Shown: positions 9,555 to 19,333, numbered from the stretch's first letter. The stretch is 64,000 nucleotides of DNA from Pseudomonadota bacterium (GCA_018262195.1 JAGTRS010000011.1:62001-126000); one strand, 5' to 3'. Program-made: numbers and translations. Notes: generated by a model from the letters alone, not told the origin.

Positions 9555-10511
9555 TTATGACGTTTCGAAAAGAAAGAAGTGTAAGAGCCTTTGCGGCAGC
9601 CAGTCCAGATTTCCCGGGAAACTGCCACTGACAAAGCCAACGTGGCCACCGGTTGCCGGCTGCTCCAGCCTGACGCTTGGGCTGATGTCGGCGGGGCTGG
9701 GCAAGTGTCTGGCCGGCAGGAAGGGGTCATTTTTCGGGTTGACCACCAAAGCTGGGACAGAAATGGATTTCAGCCATGGCTTGGCCGAGGCGCGTTCCCA
9801 ATAGTCGGCCGCGCCGGCAAAGCCATGGATCGGGGCAGTTACGGCATCATCAAACTGAAAAAGGTTGCTTGCCCCGTGCATTAGTACAGCATCGAAGAGG
9901 CCCGGAAACAGCCGGAGTCGGGCGGCCGAGCGGGCTTTCAGAGTATTCAGGAAATGCTGCGTGTAGATGCGGTTGAAACCACGAGCCAGGTGATGGCCGC
10001 AGGCGGCGAGGTCGAGCGGGGGGCAGAAGGCGGCGACGCCAGTAACCAGTTCGGCTGCCGAAATGCCACGTTCGCCGGCCCATTTGAGCAATGCGTTGCC
10101 GCCCAGCGAAACGCCGGCTGCATTGATGCGACGGTGGTCATTGCTGACATGCAGGCGGCGGAGAATCCAGTCGATTTCCTCCGAATCGCCCGAATGGTAA
10201 GCACGCGGCCGGCGATTCAGCTCGCCGGAGCAACCACGGAAGTGGGGCAGGGCCAGGCGCCAGCCGGATTTCTGGCAGGCATGGGCGGTCGAAATGGCGT
10301 AATGGCTGCGAGCACTGCCTTCCAGACCGTGGAAAAGCACCAGCAGCGGGGCTTCGGGCGGGCCGTCGAGGAAGTCGACGTCGATGAAATCACCATCCGG
10401 CGTATCCCATCGTTCGCGGCGCAGCTTGATCGGCTGTGGCTTGATCAGCAATGGCCACAGGGTTTGCGCCTGCCCGCCAGGCAGCCAGCCAGGGGCTTTA
10501 TAAGGGATCAA
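9555..10511 (-). CDS. yheT: Alpha/beta hydrolase of the YheT/EMB8 family
   Basis: A cytoplasmic alpha/beta-fold hydrolase of 318 residues. It shows the family start (Pro-Gly-Trp-Leu-Pro-Gly-Gly...Gln-Thr-Leu), the oxyanion strand Leu-Phe-His-Gly-Leu-Glu-Gly, the nucleophile elbow Gly-Val-Ser-Leu-Gly-Gly-Asn, and a late Gly-Gly-His-Val-Gly containing the catalytic His. The natural substrate of this family is not firmly known; esterase activity on short acyl chains is usual. The ATG overlaps the stop of the NTF2-like gene (ATGA), so the pair is translationally coupled. Confidence 0.9.
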   Translation of the reverse strand: MIPYKAPGWLPGGQAQTLWPLLIKPQPIKLRRERWDTPDGDFIDVDFLDGPPEAPLLVLFHGLEGSARSHYAISTAHACQKSGWRLALPHFRGCSGELNRRPRAYHSGDSEEIDWILRRLHVSNDHRRINAAGVSLGGNALLKWAGERGISAAELVTGVAAFCPPLDLAACGHHLARGFNRIYTQHFLNTLKARSAARLRLFPGLFDAVLMHGASNLFQFDDAVTAPIHGFAGAADYWERASAKPWLKSISVPALVVNPKNDPFLPARHLPSPADISPSVRLEQPATGGHVGFVSGSFPGNLDWLPQRLLHFFLFETS

Positions 10512-10939
10512 TGCAAGGTGTGCGGCACGGCTTCAGCCATTGCCTGATGACTGTCATCAGCTGCCGAAGCGTGCCGGCTGACCATCCGCCAGCCATGGGC
10601 GCCACGGACATAAACGTGGGTGACGTGGAGCGGGCCGTGCGGGCTGGGATCATCGCCGACGAACAGGACTTCGGTCAGGTGGTGGATGGCCATTACCGTG
10701 CCTTGCCAGTGGGTGACTGCTTCCGGCTGAACGCGCAGGCGGGCGTTGGCAAAGATGCTGCGCCAGCTTTCCCGGATCGGTGCTTCACCCTGCAGGCGGA
10801 CGCCGGTGGGGTGTACGCAGAGGGTTTCTTCATCCTCGGCCCAGACCAGCATCAGCAGGTCGGCGTCGCCGTGGGTGATGGCTTCGTAAAAGGCATGCTC
10901 GACGTCGTCAGGCGAGGCGAAGTTGGCGGGTTTGCTCAT
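10508..10939 (-). CDS. NTF2-like (SnoaL/DUF4440-type) protein
   Basis: A 143-residue protein with the cone-shaped NTF2-like fold pattern: an N-terminal helix with Ala-Phe-Tyr-Glu-Ala, then Ala-Asp-Glu-Glu-Thr...His-Pro-Thr-Gly, a Trp-containing strand, and a C-terminal Thr-His-Val-Tyr strand followed by Gly-Trp-Arg-Met-Val-Ser-Arg-His. Such proteins act as small isomerases or ligand carriers; no substrate can be inferred. I chose the start at 10939, because its ATG overlaps the TGA of waaF (ATGA). The longer upstream reading would lie inside waaF and has no family match. Confidence 0.82.
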   Translation of the reverse strand: MSKPANFASPDDVEHAFYEAITHGDADLLMLVWAEDEETLCVHPTGVRLQGEAPIRESWRSIFANARLRVQPEAVTHWQGTVMAIHHLTEVLFVGDDPSPHGPLHVTHVYVRGAHGWRMVSRHASAADDSHQAMAEAVPHTLH

Positions 10940-11949
10940 CGCGAGATCCATTTCTGGCAGGCGGCGAAGACCTGTTCTGGGAACAGTTTGTTCAGACAGT
11001 CGAGGTGGCCAAGCGGGCATTCACGCTTGAAGCAGGGGCTGCAATCTAGATTCAGGCTGAGAATGTCTGCCTTGTCGGAGAGCGGCGGCGTGAAACCAGG
11101 CGACGATGAGCCATACAGAGCGACAATCGGCCGGTCGAGCGCGGCGGCGACGTGCATCAGGCCGGAGTCGTTGCAGATGACCAGTTCAGCCAGGGCGAGC
11201 AAATCGACCGCCTGGGTCAGCGAGGTGGCGCCACAAAGGTTACGACAGAGCCCGGGGGCAAGTTTTGAGATTTCCTCGGCGACGGCGTGATCTTTCGGTG
11301 AACCGAATAGCCAGATGGTGTAGCCCTTGTCGGCCAGGAGCTTGGCCAAAGCGGCAAAATGCGCGGCTGGCCAGCGCTTGGCCGGGCCGTATTCGGCGCC
11401 GGGGCAGAAGGCGACAACGCGTGCCGGGCGTTCAAGGCCAAGTTCAGCCAGTGTCTTTGCCTGATCGGCTGCAGTCGACCGGATCTGCGGGTAGGCAATT
11501 GGCTTGGGTAGCGGCGCACCCGGTCGTTCGGCCAACTGGGTAAAGCGCTCAAGCATCAGCGGTAGCGCCTGCTTGTCGAGTGTGTGGCGAACGTTGATCA
11601 GGCCGTAGCGCGATTCGCCGGTGAATCCGATGCGCTGTGGAATGCCGGCCATCCATGGCACCAGCGCCGATTTCAGCGAATTAGGCAGGACGTAGACCGC
11701 GTCGTAATGACGGGCGGCCAGTTCGCGGGCCAATCGCCAGCGTGCTTTCAACGACAGCTGGCCATGCCCGAACGGGCTGTCAACGACATCGCTGATTTCA
11801 TCCATCCGTTGCAGGACGGGGGCTACCCAGCGCGGAGCCAGGGCGTCGAGCTGCAAACCGGGGTGCTTGGCATGCAACCGCGCGAACAGCGGTTGCGCCA
11901 TGATGGTGTCGCCGATCCAGGAGGGGGCGACGATCAGAGCCTTGTTCAT
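10936..11949 (-). CDS. waaF: ADP-heptose--LPS heptosyltransferase II
   Basis: Adds the second L-glycero-D-manno-heptose to the LPS inner core at the inner membrane. The 337-residue sequence is full length for glycosyltransferase family 9. It opens with the WaaF-type Ala-Pro-Ser-Trp-Ile-Gly-Asp segment, has a Pro-Gly-Ala-Glu-Tyr-Gly-Pro-Ala-Lys-Arg-Trp-Pro motif mid-protein, and a C-terminal Ile-Cys-Asn-Asp-Ser-Gly-Leu-Met-His-Val-Ala-Ala-Ala nucleotide-sugar site. A Cys-rich C-terminal stretch (CSPCFKRECPLGHLDC) is typical of the WaaF subgroup. Overlaps the NTF2-like gene downstream by four bases. Confidence 0.95.
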   Translation of the reverse strand: MNKALIVAPSWIGDTIMAQPLFARLHAKHPGLQLDALAPRWVAPVLQRMDEISDVVDSPFGHGQLSLKARWRLARELAARHYDAVYVLPNSLKSALVPWMAGIPQRIGFTGESRYGLINVRHTLDKQALPLMLERFTQLAERPGAPLPKPIAYPQIRSTAADQAKTLAELGLERPARVVAFCPGAEYGPAKRWPAAHFAALAKLLADKGYTIWLFGSPKDHAVAEEISKLAPGLCRNLCGATSLTQAVDLLALAELVICNDSGLMHVAAALDRPIVALYGSSSPGFTPPLSDKADILSLNLDCSPCFKRECPLGHLDCLNKLFPEQVFAACQKWISR

Positions 11950-11982
11950 GCAAAAGTGGCGGGCTTGCGACCCGCCACCCGA

Positions 11983-12171
11983 TTAGTGATGACCCTTGGG
12001 CGCTTCGCCCTTGAAGACGTACTTGGTGCTGCAGTACGGACAGGTGACTTCGCCGGTCTTCAGGACATCGAGGAAAACGCGCGGGTGCTGGCTCCACAGC
12101 GCGACGCTTGGCGTCGGGCAGTGCAGTGGCAGATCGTGAGCGGTGATTTCAACAGCTTTGTTGTCGGACAT
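11983..12171 (-). CDS. Small zinc-finger protein, zf-CHCC type
   Basis: A 62-residue protein with Cys-Pro-Thr-Pro near the middle, a His in 'HPRVFLD', and Cys-Pro-Tyr-Cys near the C-terminus. This is the Cys-His-Cys-Cys zinc-binding pattern of the NDUFS6-like zf-CHCC family. A good ribosome site (GGGAG) precedes the ATG. It lies between ilvE and waaF on the same strand, as often seen in betaproteobacteria. The bacterial role is not established; the mitochondrial relative is a complex I accessory subunit. Confidence 0.88.
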   Translation of the reverse strand: MSDNKAVEITAHDLPLHCPTPSVALWSQHPRVFLDVLKTGEVTCPYCSTKYVFKGEAPKGHH

Positions 12172-12185
12172 CGTTATCTCCCTGA

Positions 12186-13106
12186 TTAGACGGTGGCCAG
12201 CCAGTCGGCATGCGCAGCGGAGCGGCCATAAACCACGTCGAAGTACTTTTCCTGCAGTGCCTTGGTGATCGGACCGCGATGGCCGACACCGATCTGGCGG
12301 TTGTCGAGTTCGCGGATCGGCGTCACTTCAGCGGCGGTGCCGGTGAAGAAGGCTTCGTCGGCGCAATAGACTTCGTCGCGGGTGATTCGTTTTTCGATGA
12401 CTTCAACGCCCATTTCGCCAGCCAGCTGGATGACGGTGGCGCGGGTGATGCCTTCGAGGCAGGCGGTCAGGTCCGGCGTGTACAGCTTGCCGTTCTTGAC
12501 GATGAAAACGTTTTCGCCGGCGCCTTCGCAGACGTAGCCTTCCGGATCAAGCAGCAGGGCTTCATCGTAGCCATCGGCAGTCGCCTCGTTGTTGGCGAGG
12601 ATGGAGTTCATGTAGTTGCCCGAAGCTTTGGCGCGCACCATGGTGATATTCACGTGGTGACGGGTGAAGGACGAGGTCTTGATGCGGATGCCGCGCTCCA
12701 TGCCCTCTTCGCCGAGGTAGGCGCCCCAAGGCCAGGCGGCGATGATGACGTGCACCTTGGCGCCCTTGGGCGACACGCCCATCTTTTCCGAACCGTAGAA
12801 GGCCAGCGGGCGCAGGTAGCCGGATTCGAGCTTGTTGGCGCGGATCACTTCCTTCTGAGCTTCGTTCAGCTCTTCAGCCGAGAAAGGCATTTGCATCTGG
12901 AAGATGTGAGCCGAACGGAACAGGCGCTCGGTATGCTCCTTCAGGCGGAAAATCGCCGTGCCGCGTTCGGTCTTGTAGGCACGGACACCCTCGAAGACGC
13001 CCATGCCATAGTGCAGGGAGTGCGTGAGGACGTGGGTGGTGGCTTCGCGCCAGGGCACCAGTTTTCCGTCTTGCCAAATAAAGCCGTCGCGATCCGACAT
13101 GGACAT
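12186..13106 (-). CDS. ilvE: Branched-chain amino acid aminotransferase
   Basis: PLP enzyme that transfers amino groups between glutamate and the 2-oxo acids of Val, Leu and Ile. The 306-residue product is a fold-type IV aminotransferase. It has the Tyr-Gly-Met-Gly-Val-Phe-Glu-Gly-Val-Arg-Ala segment near the N-terminus, the PLP-lysine region with Ala-Lys-Ala-Ser-Gly-Asn-Tyr (about residue 160), and the Glu-Gly-Ile-Thr-Arg and Thr-Gly-Thr-Ala-Ala-Glu-Val phosphate-binding loops in the last third. A GGAGAA ribosome site precedes the ATG. It is the first gene of the minus-strand chain and is divergent from the Nudix gene. Confidence 0.96.
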   Translation of the reverse strand: MSMSDRDGFIWQDGKLVPWREATTHVLTHSLHYGMGVFEGVRAYKTERGTAIFRLKEHTERLFRSAHIFQMQMPFSAEELNEAQKEVIRANKLESGYLRPLAFYGSEKMGVSPKGAKVHVIIAAWPWGAYLGEEGMERGIRIKTSSFTRHHVNITMVRAKASGNYMNSILANNEATADGYDEALLLDPEGYVCEGAGENVFIVKNGKLYTPDLTACLEGITRATVIQLAGEMGVEVIEKRITRDEVYCADEAFFTGTAAEVTPIRELDNRQIGVGHRGPITKALQEKYFDVVYGRSAAHADWLATV

Positions 13107-13195
13107 GTTCGATTCTCCGTGTTGCGCCTGTAAAAGCCCATAATTCTAGCCGAAATCAGCAGGTAAAATAGCGCTTTTGCCGTTTGAGCGTGAGC

Positions 13196-13645
13196 ATGAT
13201 CTGGAAACCGCATGTCACCGTTGCCGCTGTTGTTCAGCGCGATGGAAAATTCCTGCTGGTCGAGGAAGAAACCGAGGCCGGGCTGGCTTTCAATCAGCCG
13301 GCCGGGCACCTTGAAGAGGGGGAGTCGCTACTTGATGCGGTCGTTCGCGAGGCTCTGGAAGAAACCGCCTATCACTTCAAGCCGACGCATCTGATCGGGG
13401 TCTATAACTGGACGCACCCGACCAAGGAAGATACGACCTATCTGCGCTTTGCTTTCGGTGGTGAGTTGCGTGGTTACGAGGCCGATCGTCCGCTGGATGA
13501 TGGCATTGTGGCCGCCCGCTGGCTGACGCTGGACGAGGTCAAGGCCACCCAGGCTCGTCATCGCAGCCCGTTGATCCTGCGCTGCATCGAAGACCTGATC
13601 GCCGGCAAGCATTGTCCGCTCGACCTGCTCGTACATTACGACTGA
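13196..13645 (+). CDS. nudJ: Nudix hydrolase, NudJ-like
   Basis: Hydrolyses nucleoside or thiamine diphosphate-type substrates (NudJ/YmfB is a phosphatase of HMP-PP and NTPs). The complete Nudix box is present: Gly-His-Leu-Glu-Glu-Gly-Glu-Ser, seven residues, then Arg-Glu-Ala-Leu-Glu-Glu-Thr. The N-terminus from the ATG at 13196 (Met-Ile-Trp-Lys-Pro-His-Val-Thr-Val) matches NudJ proteins; upstream TTG and GTG codons in frame are less likely starts. Length 149 residues. The stop overlaps the ATG of the next gene, and mnmA follows, a neighbourhood often seen for nudJ (ymfB next to mnmA in enterics). Confidence 0.9.
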   Translation: MIWKPHVTVAAVVQRDGKFLLVEEETEAGLAFNQPAGHLEEGESLLDAVVREALEETAYHFKPTHLIGVYNWTHPTKEDTTYLRFAFGGELRGYEADRPLDDGIVAARWLTLDEVKATQARHRSPLILRCIEDLIAGKHCPLDLLVHYD

Positions 13646-14199
13646 TGCGTCATTGGTGGGCCGTGCTGCTGCTCGGGTTGGCTGGCTTCGCCGTGGCTGA
13701 TGAAAGCGTGCGCGTCTGCTATGGCTATGGCTGTCTGGTGCAGGCGCGGATTCGTTATACCGAAGGCCAGCTTGGGCAGGTTCGCCGGATGTTGTTTGCA
13801 GCGGTCGATGCGGCTTCGGAGCGGAAGATCCTTGGCGAGGCGATCGGTCGTTTGTACGGCTGGGCGGGCGAGCAGTCGGATATTCATAATGACCGCGGTG
13901 GCAACTACGCCGATGAGAACGCGTCGGGCAAAATGGATTGCATCGATCATTCGACATCGACAACGCGCCTGCTGCGCCTGCTGACGGCGCGCGGCTATCT
14001 GCGCTGGCATCGCGTGCTGGATCCGGAGGCCCGGAATTTTGCCGGATTGATTCCGGTGCACTGGTCGGCAGTGATCGAAGAGAAAAGTGGCGGAGAGCCG
14101 GTGCTCTTCGTCGTCGACAGCTGGTTCGTCGATAATGGACAACCGGCGGTGATTTTGCCGCTGGATGATTGGAAGAAAGGGGCTGGGCCCGATGTCTAA
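13645..14199 (+). CDS. Secreted protein with transglutaminase-like Cys/His/Asp arrangement
   Basis: A 184-residue protein with a signal peptide (about residues 1-19). The mature part has a Cys pair (Cys25, Cys30), a helical region, then Asp-Cys99-Ile-Asp-His, His139-Trp-Ser-Ala-Val-Ile and Val-Val-Asp158-Ser-Trp. The spacing and context of Cys99, His139 and Asp158 resemble the triad of bacterial transglutaminase-like cysteine proteinases (BTLCP), but I cannot confirm family membership. The ATG at 13645 overlaps the Nudix stop by one base. Its end overlaps mnmA by eight bases, so all three genes are probably one transcript. Confidence 0.78.
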   Translation: MRHWWAVLLLGLAGFAVADESVRVCYGYGCLVQARIRYTEGQLGQVRRMLFAAVDAASERKILGEAIGRLYGWAGEQSDIHNDRGGNYADENASGKMDCIDHSTSTTRLLRLLTARGYLRWHRVLDPEARNFAGLIPVHWSAVIEEKSGGEPVLFVVDSWFVDNGQPAVILPLDDWKKGAGPDV

Positions 14200-15289
14200 G
14201 AAAACCGTGGTGGTCGGCTTGTCCGGCGGCGTTGATTCCTCCGTGGCGGCGTTGTTGCTGAAACGTCAGGGCTGGAACGTGATCGGCCTGTTCATGAAGA
14301 ACTGGGAAGACGACGATACCGAGGAATACTGTTCGTCTCGCCAGGATCTGATCGACGTGATGAGCGTGGCCGACCGGATAGGCATCGACGTCGAAGTGGT
14401 CAATTTTGCGGCCGAATACCGCGAACGGGTTTTTGCCGAATTCCTGCGCGAGTATCAGGCAGGCCGCACGCCAAATCCGGACATCCTGTGCAATTCCGAA
14501 ATCAAGTTCAAGGCCTTCCTTGACCACGCCATGCAGCTTGGCGCCGAGAAGATTGCCACCGGCCATTACGCTGGCGTCCGCGAATTCGATGGCAAGTTCC
14601 AGTTGTTGAAAGCCGAGGACGGCACCAAGGACCAGAGTTATTTCCTGTACCGCCTGAATCAGGCGCAACTGTCGAAGACGCTGTTCCCGTTGGCTGACAT
14701 CTACAAGCGCGAAGTGCGCAGGATTGCCGAGGCCGAGGGGCTGCATGTCGCGGCCAAGAAGGATTCGACCGGCATCTGTTTCATCGGCGAGCGGCCGTTC
14801 AAGGATTTCCTGTCACGTTACCTGCCGCCCAAGAAGGGCGAAATCCGTCGTCTGGACGACGGCAAGGTGCTCGGCGAGCACGACGGTCTGATGTATCACA
14901 CCCTGGGCCAGCGCAAGGGCTTGCATATTGGTGGCCTGAAGGAAAAGGGCCAGCAGGGCGGCGGTGACCACGATGCCTGGTTCGTCGCCAGCAAGGATAT
15001 GGAAAAGAATGTGCTCTATGTCGTGCAGGGCCACGATCACCCAGCCTTGCTCAAGGAAGCTTTGATTGCCGAGCAGTTGAGCTGGGTGTCCGGCCAGGTG
15101 CCGCATACGCATTGGGTGTATACCGCCAAGCCGCGCTACAGGACTTCTGACCAGCCTTGCGAAGTCGAGCGCGTTGACGCCGATGCTTGCGAAATCCGTT
15201 TTGCCGAGCCGCAGTGGGCACTCACGCCTGGCCAGTCGGTGGTGCTTTACGAAAGTCGCGTCTGCCTGGGCGGCGGCATCATTCGCTGA
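14192..15289 (+). CDS. mnmA: tRNA-specific 2-thiouridylase
   Basis: Catalyses 2-thiolation of U34 in tRNA-Lys, -Glu and -Gln, receiving sulfur from the IscS/Tus relay. The 365-residue product begins with the PP-loop ATP site Ser-Gly-Gly-Val-Asp-Ser-Ser. It also shows the catalytic Cys regions Asn-Pro-Asp-Ile-Leu-Cys-Asn (about residue 100) and [10 protein letters not shown] (about residue 200). The ATG at 14192 overlaps the end of the upstream gene; a longer reading from 14165 would extend into that gene without family support. Confidence 0.97.
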   Translation: MSKKTVVVGLSGGVDSSVAALLLKRQGWNVIGLFMKNWEDDDTEEYCSSRQDLIDVMSVADRIGIDVEVVNFAAEYRERVFAEFLREYQAGRTPNPDILCNSEIKFKAFLDHAMQLGAEKIATGHYAGVREFDGKFQLLKAEDGTKDQSYFLYRLNQAQLSKTLFPLADIYKREVRRIAEAEGLHVAAKKDSTGICFIGERPFKDFLSRYLPPKKGEIRRLDDGKVLGEHDGLMYHTLGQRKGLHIGGLKEKGQQGGGDHDAWFVASKDMEKNVLYVVQGHDHPALLKEALIAEQLSWVSGQVPHTHWVYTAKPRYRTSDQPCEVERVDADACEIRFAEPQWALTPGQSVVLYESRVCLGGGIIR

Positions 15290-15294
15290 TCTGC

Positions 15295-15903
15295 TCAGTT
15301 CTCGCTGGACCGCATCGCGGATTTCTCGATCACGGAGCCGAAGGCATGTACCAGATCGGGGTCGTGCTTGATGCCGGATTCGCTGATCAGGATATCCATC
15401 ACCGCCTGATGATCGCGGGCGTTGTGGTATGGGCGCCGGGCGATCATTGCATCGTAGCTGTCGACCACCGAAATGATCCGCGAATCGAGGGGGATGTCGT
15501 TCCCCTTCAGTCTGTCCGGGTAGCCGGATCCATCGAAGTGCTCATGGTGATGTCGCACGGTGCGGGCGATGCTGCTGGCCCGACCGCCATTGATGGCGAG
15601 AACGATCTGCTCGCCGATGACCACATGTTGCTGCATACATTCCCATTCCTGAGCGTCGAAGCGGTCCGGCTTGCGCAGGACGACGTCTGGGATGCCGATC
15701 TTGCCCAGGTCGTGGAAGCGGGCGCCAAGCGAAAGTTTGTCCAGTTCGTCAGCCGTCAGGCCGATGTGTTGGCCGAGTTCGATCGATAGCTGGACCACCC
15801 GATCGCAATGCACGCGGGTGTAGTGATCGCGTGCGCCGAGGGCAACGGTCAGTGCTTGGGCGATCATGTTGATCGGTGTGGCGTCGGCTGGCGGGGTGAT
15901 CAT
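15295..15903 (-). CDS. HD-GYP domain protein, probable c-di-GMP phosphodiesterase
   Basis: A 202-residue protein made almost only of an HD-GYP domain. The HD pair lies in Phe-His-Asp-Leu-Gly-Lys-Ile-Gly (about residues 63-70), followed by His-His-His-Glu-His-Phe-Asp-Gly-Ser-Gly-Tyr-Pro (about residues 118-129), which carries the GYP signature and metal ligands. No receiver or transmembrane sensor is present, so it is a stand-alone cytoplasmic domain. I prefer the Met at 15903; a start 16 codons upstream adds residues without recognisable structure. Convergent with mnmA, five bases between the stops. Confidence 0.88.
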   Translation of the reverse strand: MITPPADATPINMIAQALTVALGARDHYTRVHCDRVVQLSIELGQHIGLTADELDKLSLGARFHDLGKIGIPDVVLRKPDRFDAQEWECMQQHVVIGEQIVLAINGGRASSIARTVRHHHEHFDGSGYPDRLKGNDIPLDSRIISVVDSYDAMIARRPYHNARDHQAVMDILISESGIKHDPDLVHAFGSVIEKSAMRSSEN

Positions 15904-15966
15904 GCCGGAAATCCTGTGGGGTGTTAGGAACAGACCATCCTGGCGAACCAAGGTTCATTCCCGGAA

Positions 15967-15991
15967 AACAAAAAGGGCGCCCAGGGCGCCC
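15967..15991 (-). terminator. Intrinsic terminator of the GST gene
   Basis: Two copies of GGGCGCCC separated by one base fold into a GC-only hairpin. On the minus strand it is followed by TTTTTGTTTT. It lies 22 bases downstream of the GST stop codon. Confidence 0.82.
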
Positions 15992-16013
15992 ATTGATATG
16001 CCGGACCGCAGTT

Positions 16014-16622
16014 TCAGTCGTGCGGTACGGTGTCCGCGAAAGGCAGGCGCAGCATCAGCTTGTCGTAGAGCTTGGCCAGGTTCGGGTGGCTTTCCTGCCA
16101 ATGGATGTCGGCAAAGCGGAAGTTCAGGTAGCCAAGTGCGGTGCCGACGGCAATATCAGCCATCGAGAAGTGCGTGCCCATGCAAAAGCTTTTTTCGCCG
16201 AGTTCCTTGCCCATGAAATCCAGGCTGCGCATGACCTTGCTGCGCTGACGCTCGATCCAGTCGCCGCTCTGTTCCTTCTTCGGGCGCTTGCCTTCGAGCA
16301 GTGCAGCTACCGCTGCATCGCAAAGGCCATCGGCCAATGCTTCCCAGCGCTTGACCTCGGTCCGCTCGCGGTTGGGGGCGGGGAACAGCTTGTTGTTCGG
16401 CGTGACGTTGTCGATGTATTCGACGATGACGCGGGAGTCGAACAGCGGGGTGTCGTCATCGAGCACCAGCACGGGAATCTTGCCCAGCGGATTGATGTCC
16501 GGCACCGAGCTGTCGGCCAGCCAGGGCGAGTCAATGACGAATTCGTAGTCAATTTTCTTTTCGGCCAGCACGATCCGTACTTTGCGTACGAAGGGGCTGG
16601 TATGGGAGCCGATAAGCTTCAT
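16014..16622 (-). CDS. Glutathione S-transferase family protein
   Basis: A 202-residue cytosolic GST. The thioredoxin-like N-terminal domain starts with Ser-His-Thr-Ser-Pro-Phe-Val-Arg-Lys-Val-Arg and contains the cis-Pro (Gly-Lys-Ile-Pro-Val-Leu) and Asp-Ser-Arg glutathione-binding segments. The all-helical C-terminal domain carries Met-Ala-Asp-Ile-Ala-Val-Gly-Thr-Ala. It most resembles the YibF subgroup, whose substrate is not well defined. Divergent from purB. Confidence 0.93.
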   Translation of the reverse strand: MKLIGSHTSPFVRKVRIVLAEKKIDYEFVIDSPWLADSSVPDINPLGKIPVLVLDDDTPLFDSRVIVEYIDNVTPNNKLFPAPNRERTEVKRWEALADGLCDAAVAALLEGKRPKKEQSGDWIERQRSKVMRSLDFMGKELGEKSFCMGTHFSMADIAVGTALGYLNFRFADIHWQESHPNLAKLYDKLMLRLPFADTVPHD

Positions 16623-16686
16623 CGCGAGCTCTCTGATTTGGGGAGTTCGATTATAGCGTATGGGCAGCGCTTCGTCGGACGGGTAA

Positions 16687-18084
<1,398 letters not shown>

Positions 18085-18087
18085 GCG

Positions 18088-18363
18088 ATGAAGTGCAGCA
18101 AATGCGGCCAGGAAGTGCCGGCGGACGCGATCTACTGTCCGCATTGCACCGGAGATCGCAAGACCACGGATCAGGAAGTGATCCGTGGTGGAATTCGCGG
18201 CGGGGCGATTGGCCTGTTTCTTGGCCTCTTGCCAACCGTCTGGCTGCTTTTTAATTTTGGCGCCGAGCGCGGCATCAAGGCGATTGCCTTCATCGTGCCG
18301 GCTGTCACCTTTACTACCGGGCTGATCATCGGTCTGGTCAAAGCCAAACGGGAATGGAAATAA
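18088..18363 (+). CDS. Zinc-ribbon membrane protein of unknown function
   Basis: A 91-residue protein with an N-terminal double-Cys zinc ribbon (Cys-Ser-Lys-Cys at residues 3-6 and Cys-Pro-His-Cys at about 17-20) and two hydrophobic helices (about residues 40-58 and 65-83). It starts three bases after the purB stop and ends directly before the next ATG, so it belongs to the same transcript. No function can be assigned. Confidence 0.78.
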   Translation: MKCSKCGQEVPADAIYCPHCTGDRKTTDQEVIRGGIRGGAIGLFLGLLPTVWLLFNFGAERGIKAIAFIVPAVTFTTGLIIGLVKAKREWK

Positions 18364-18681
18364 ATGTCTTTTGCTGAAAACCTGAAAAAACTGCCGGGCA
18401 TTTCGCACCTGTCTGCCATCAATCTGCTTGATGCCGAAGGTAATGTTGTTGCCGTCATCGAGAACAAGGCGGGAAGCCAGGGTTCGCTTGCGGTCTACAA
18501 CCATCTGGCGCAGACCTATGGATCGATCAATGTCGAGGCGGCGAAGAAGGGCATGGAAATCTTCGCCGAGCACACAGAGGATGAGCGCGCCAATCCGGGC
18601 AAGCACCCAAATATCGCCCGCTTGCTGGCGATTGAATGCGGTCAGCCCGCCCTGCGCGTGAAGCACGTATTTGCTGTCTGA
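18364..18681 (+). CDS. Small cytoplasmic protein, DUF2322-like
   Basis: A 105-residue protein without signal peptide or membrane segment. The opening Ser-Phe-Ala-Glu-Asn-Leu-Lys-Lys-Leu-Pro and the pattern of alternating strands and helices resemble the DUF2322 family, which has no known role. The ATG follows the TAA of the zinc-ribbon gene with no gap, so the two are translationally linked and probably part of the purB transcript. Confidence 0.75.
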   Translation: MSFAENLKKLPGISHLSAINLLDAEGNVVAVIENKAGSQGSLAVYNHLAQTYGSINVEAAKKGMEIFAEHTEDERANPGKHPNIARLLAIECGQPALRVKHVFAV

Positions 18682-18756
18682 TTGCCGTTTTTCGACGCTG
18701 AATCGGGTGTCGAAAAAGCTGCCGGCATATTGACGGAAAACGTCATATCCGGCGGT

Positions 18757-18762
18757 TATAAT
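18757..18762 (+). promoter_or_regulatory. Candidate -10 element (TATAAT) for the cytochrome c' gene
   Basis: An exact TATAAT lies 80 bases upstream of the cytochrome c' ATG. No good -35 lies at 17 bases; TTGACG is 21 bases upstream, inside an inverted repeat TGACG-GAAAA-CGTCA (18731-18745). A regulator could bind there to compensate. Confidence 0.4.
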
Positions 18763-18781
18763 TTTCCGTGGAATAAATGCC

Positions 18782-18817
18782 GGCCTGCCATCGTTAACTT
18801 CGATGCAGGCCATTTTT
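18782..18817 (+). terminator. Terminator-like hairpin in the leader of the cytochrome c' gene
   Basis: GGCCTGCCATCG and CGATGCAGGCC pair over 11 bases with one bulged C and a seven-base loop, followed by ATTTTT. The hairpin lies between the TATAAT at 18757 and the ATG at 18843, only 25 bases before the gene. It may be the end of the purB transcript or an attenuator in the cytochrome c' leader. Confidence 0.6.
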
Positions 18818-18842
18818 CCCTACCAACAACGGAGAATGAACA

Positions 18843-19310
18843 ATGAAATCCAAACTGTTGCTCGCCCTGCTGGCGGTTGCTATCGCCGGTACTGCCTCAG
18901 CACAACTCAAGACGTCCGATGCCATCAAATTCCGTCAGTCCGGCTATGCCTTCATGGCCTGGAATATGGGCAAGCTGAAGGGCATGCTGGTCGATAACCC
19001 GGCTTCCTTCAACAAGGACCAGGCGATCGCAGCGGCCAACGTCATCGCCGCCACCGCCAATTCCGGCATGGGTGCGCTCTACGTGCCGGGTAGCGACAAG
19101 GGTAAGGGCTGGGCCGATACCCGCGTCAAGCACGAACTGTTTACAGACAAGGAAGGCGTTGGCAAGGTGGCCATGGCGTTCAACAAGGAAGCCAATGAAC
19201 TGGCCAAGGTTGCCGCTACCGGTGATGCTGCCGCGTTGAAGGTTCAGTTCGGCAAGGTTGGCGAAGCCTGCAAGGGCTGCCACGAAAAATTCCGCAAGGA
19301 AGACGACTGA
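18843..19310 (+). CDS. Cytochrome c' (class II c-type cytochrome)
   Basis: Periplasmic four-helix-bundle heme protein of 155 residues. It has a signal peptide (cleavage near residue 20, Ala-Ser-Ala) and the class II heme site close to the C-terminus, Cys143-Lys-Gly-Cys146-His147-Glu-Lys-Phe-Arg. Cytochromes c' bind NO and protect against nitrosative stress in denitrifiers, which fits the nir genes in this window. A ribosome site (GGAG) precedes the ATG. The gene faces a cytochrome b561 gene across a shared terminator. Confidence 0.93.
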   Translation: MKSKLLLALLAVAIAGTASAQLKTSDAIKFRQSGYAFMAWNMGKLKGMLVDNPASFNKDQAIAAANVIAATANSGMGALYVPGSDKGKGWADTRVKHELFTDKEGVGKVAMAFNKEANELAKVAATGDAAALKVQFGKVGEACKGCHEKFRKEDD

Positions 19311-19333
19311 TCAGTCGCCAGTTGCCCAGTAAT

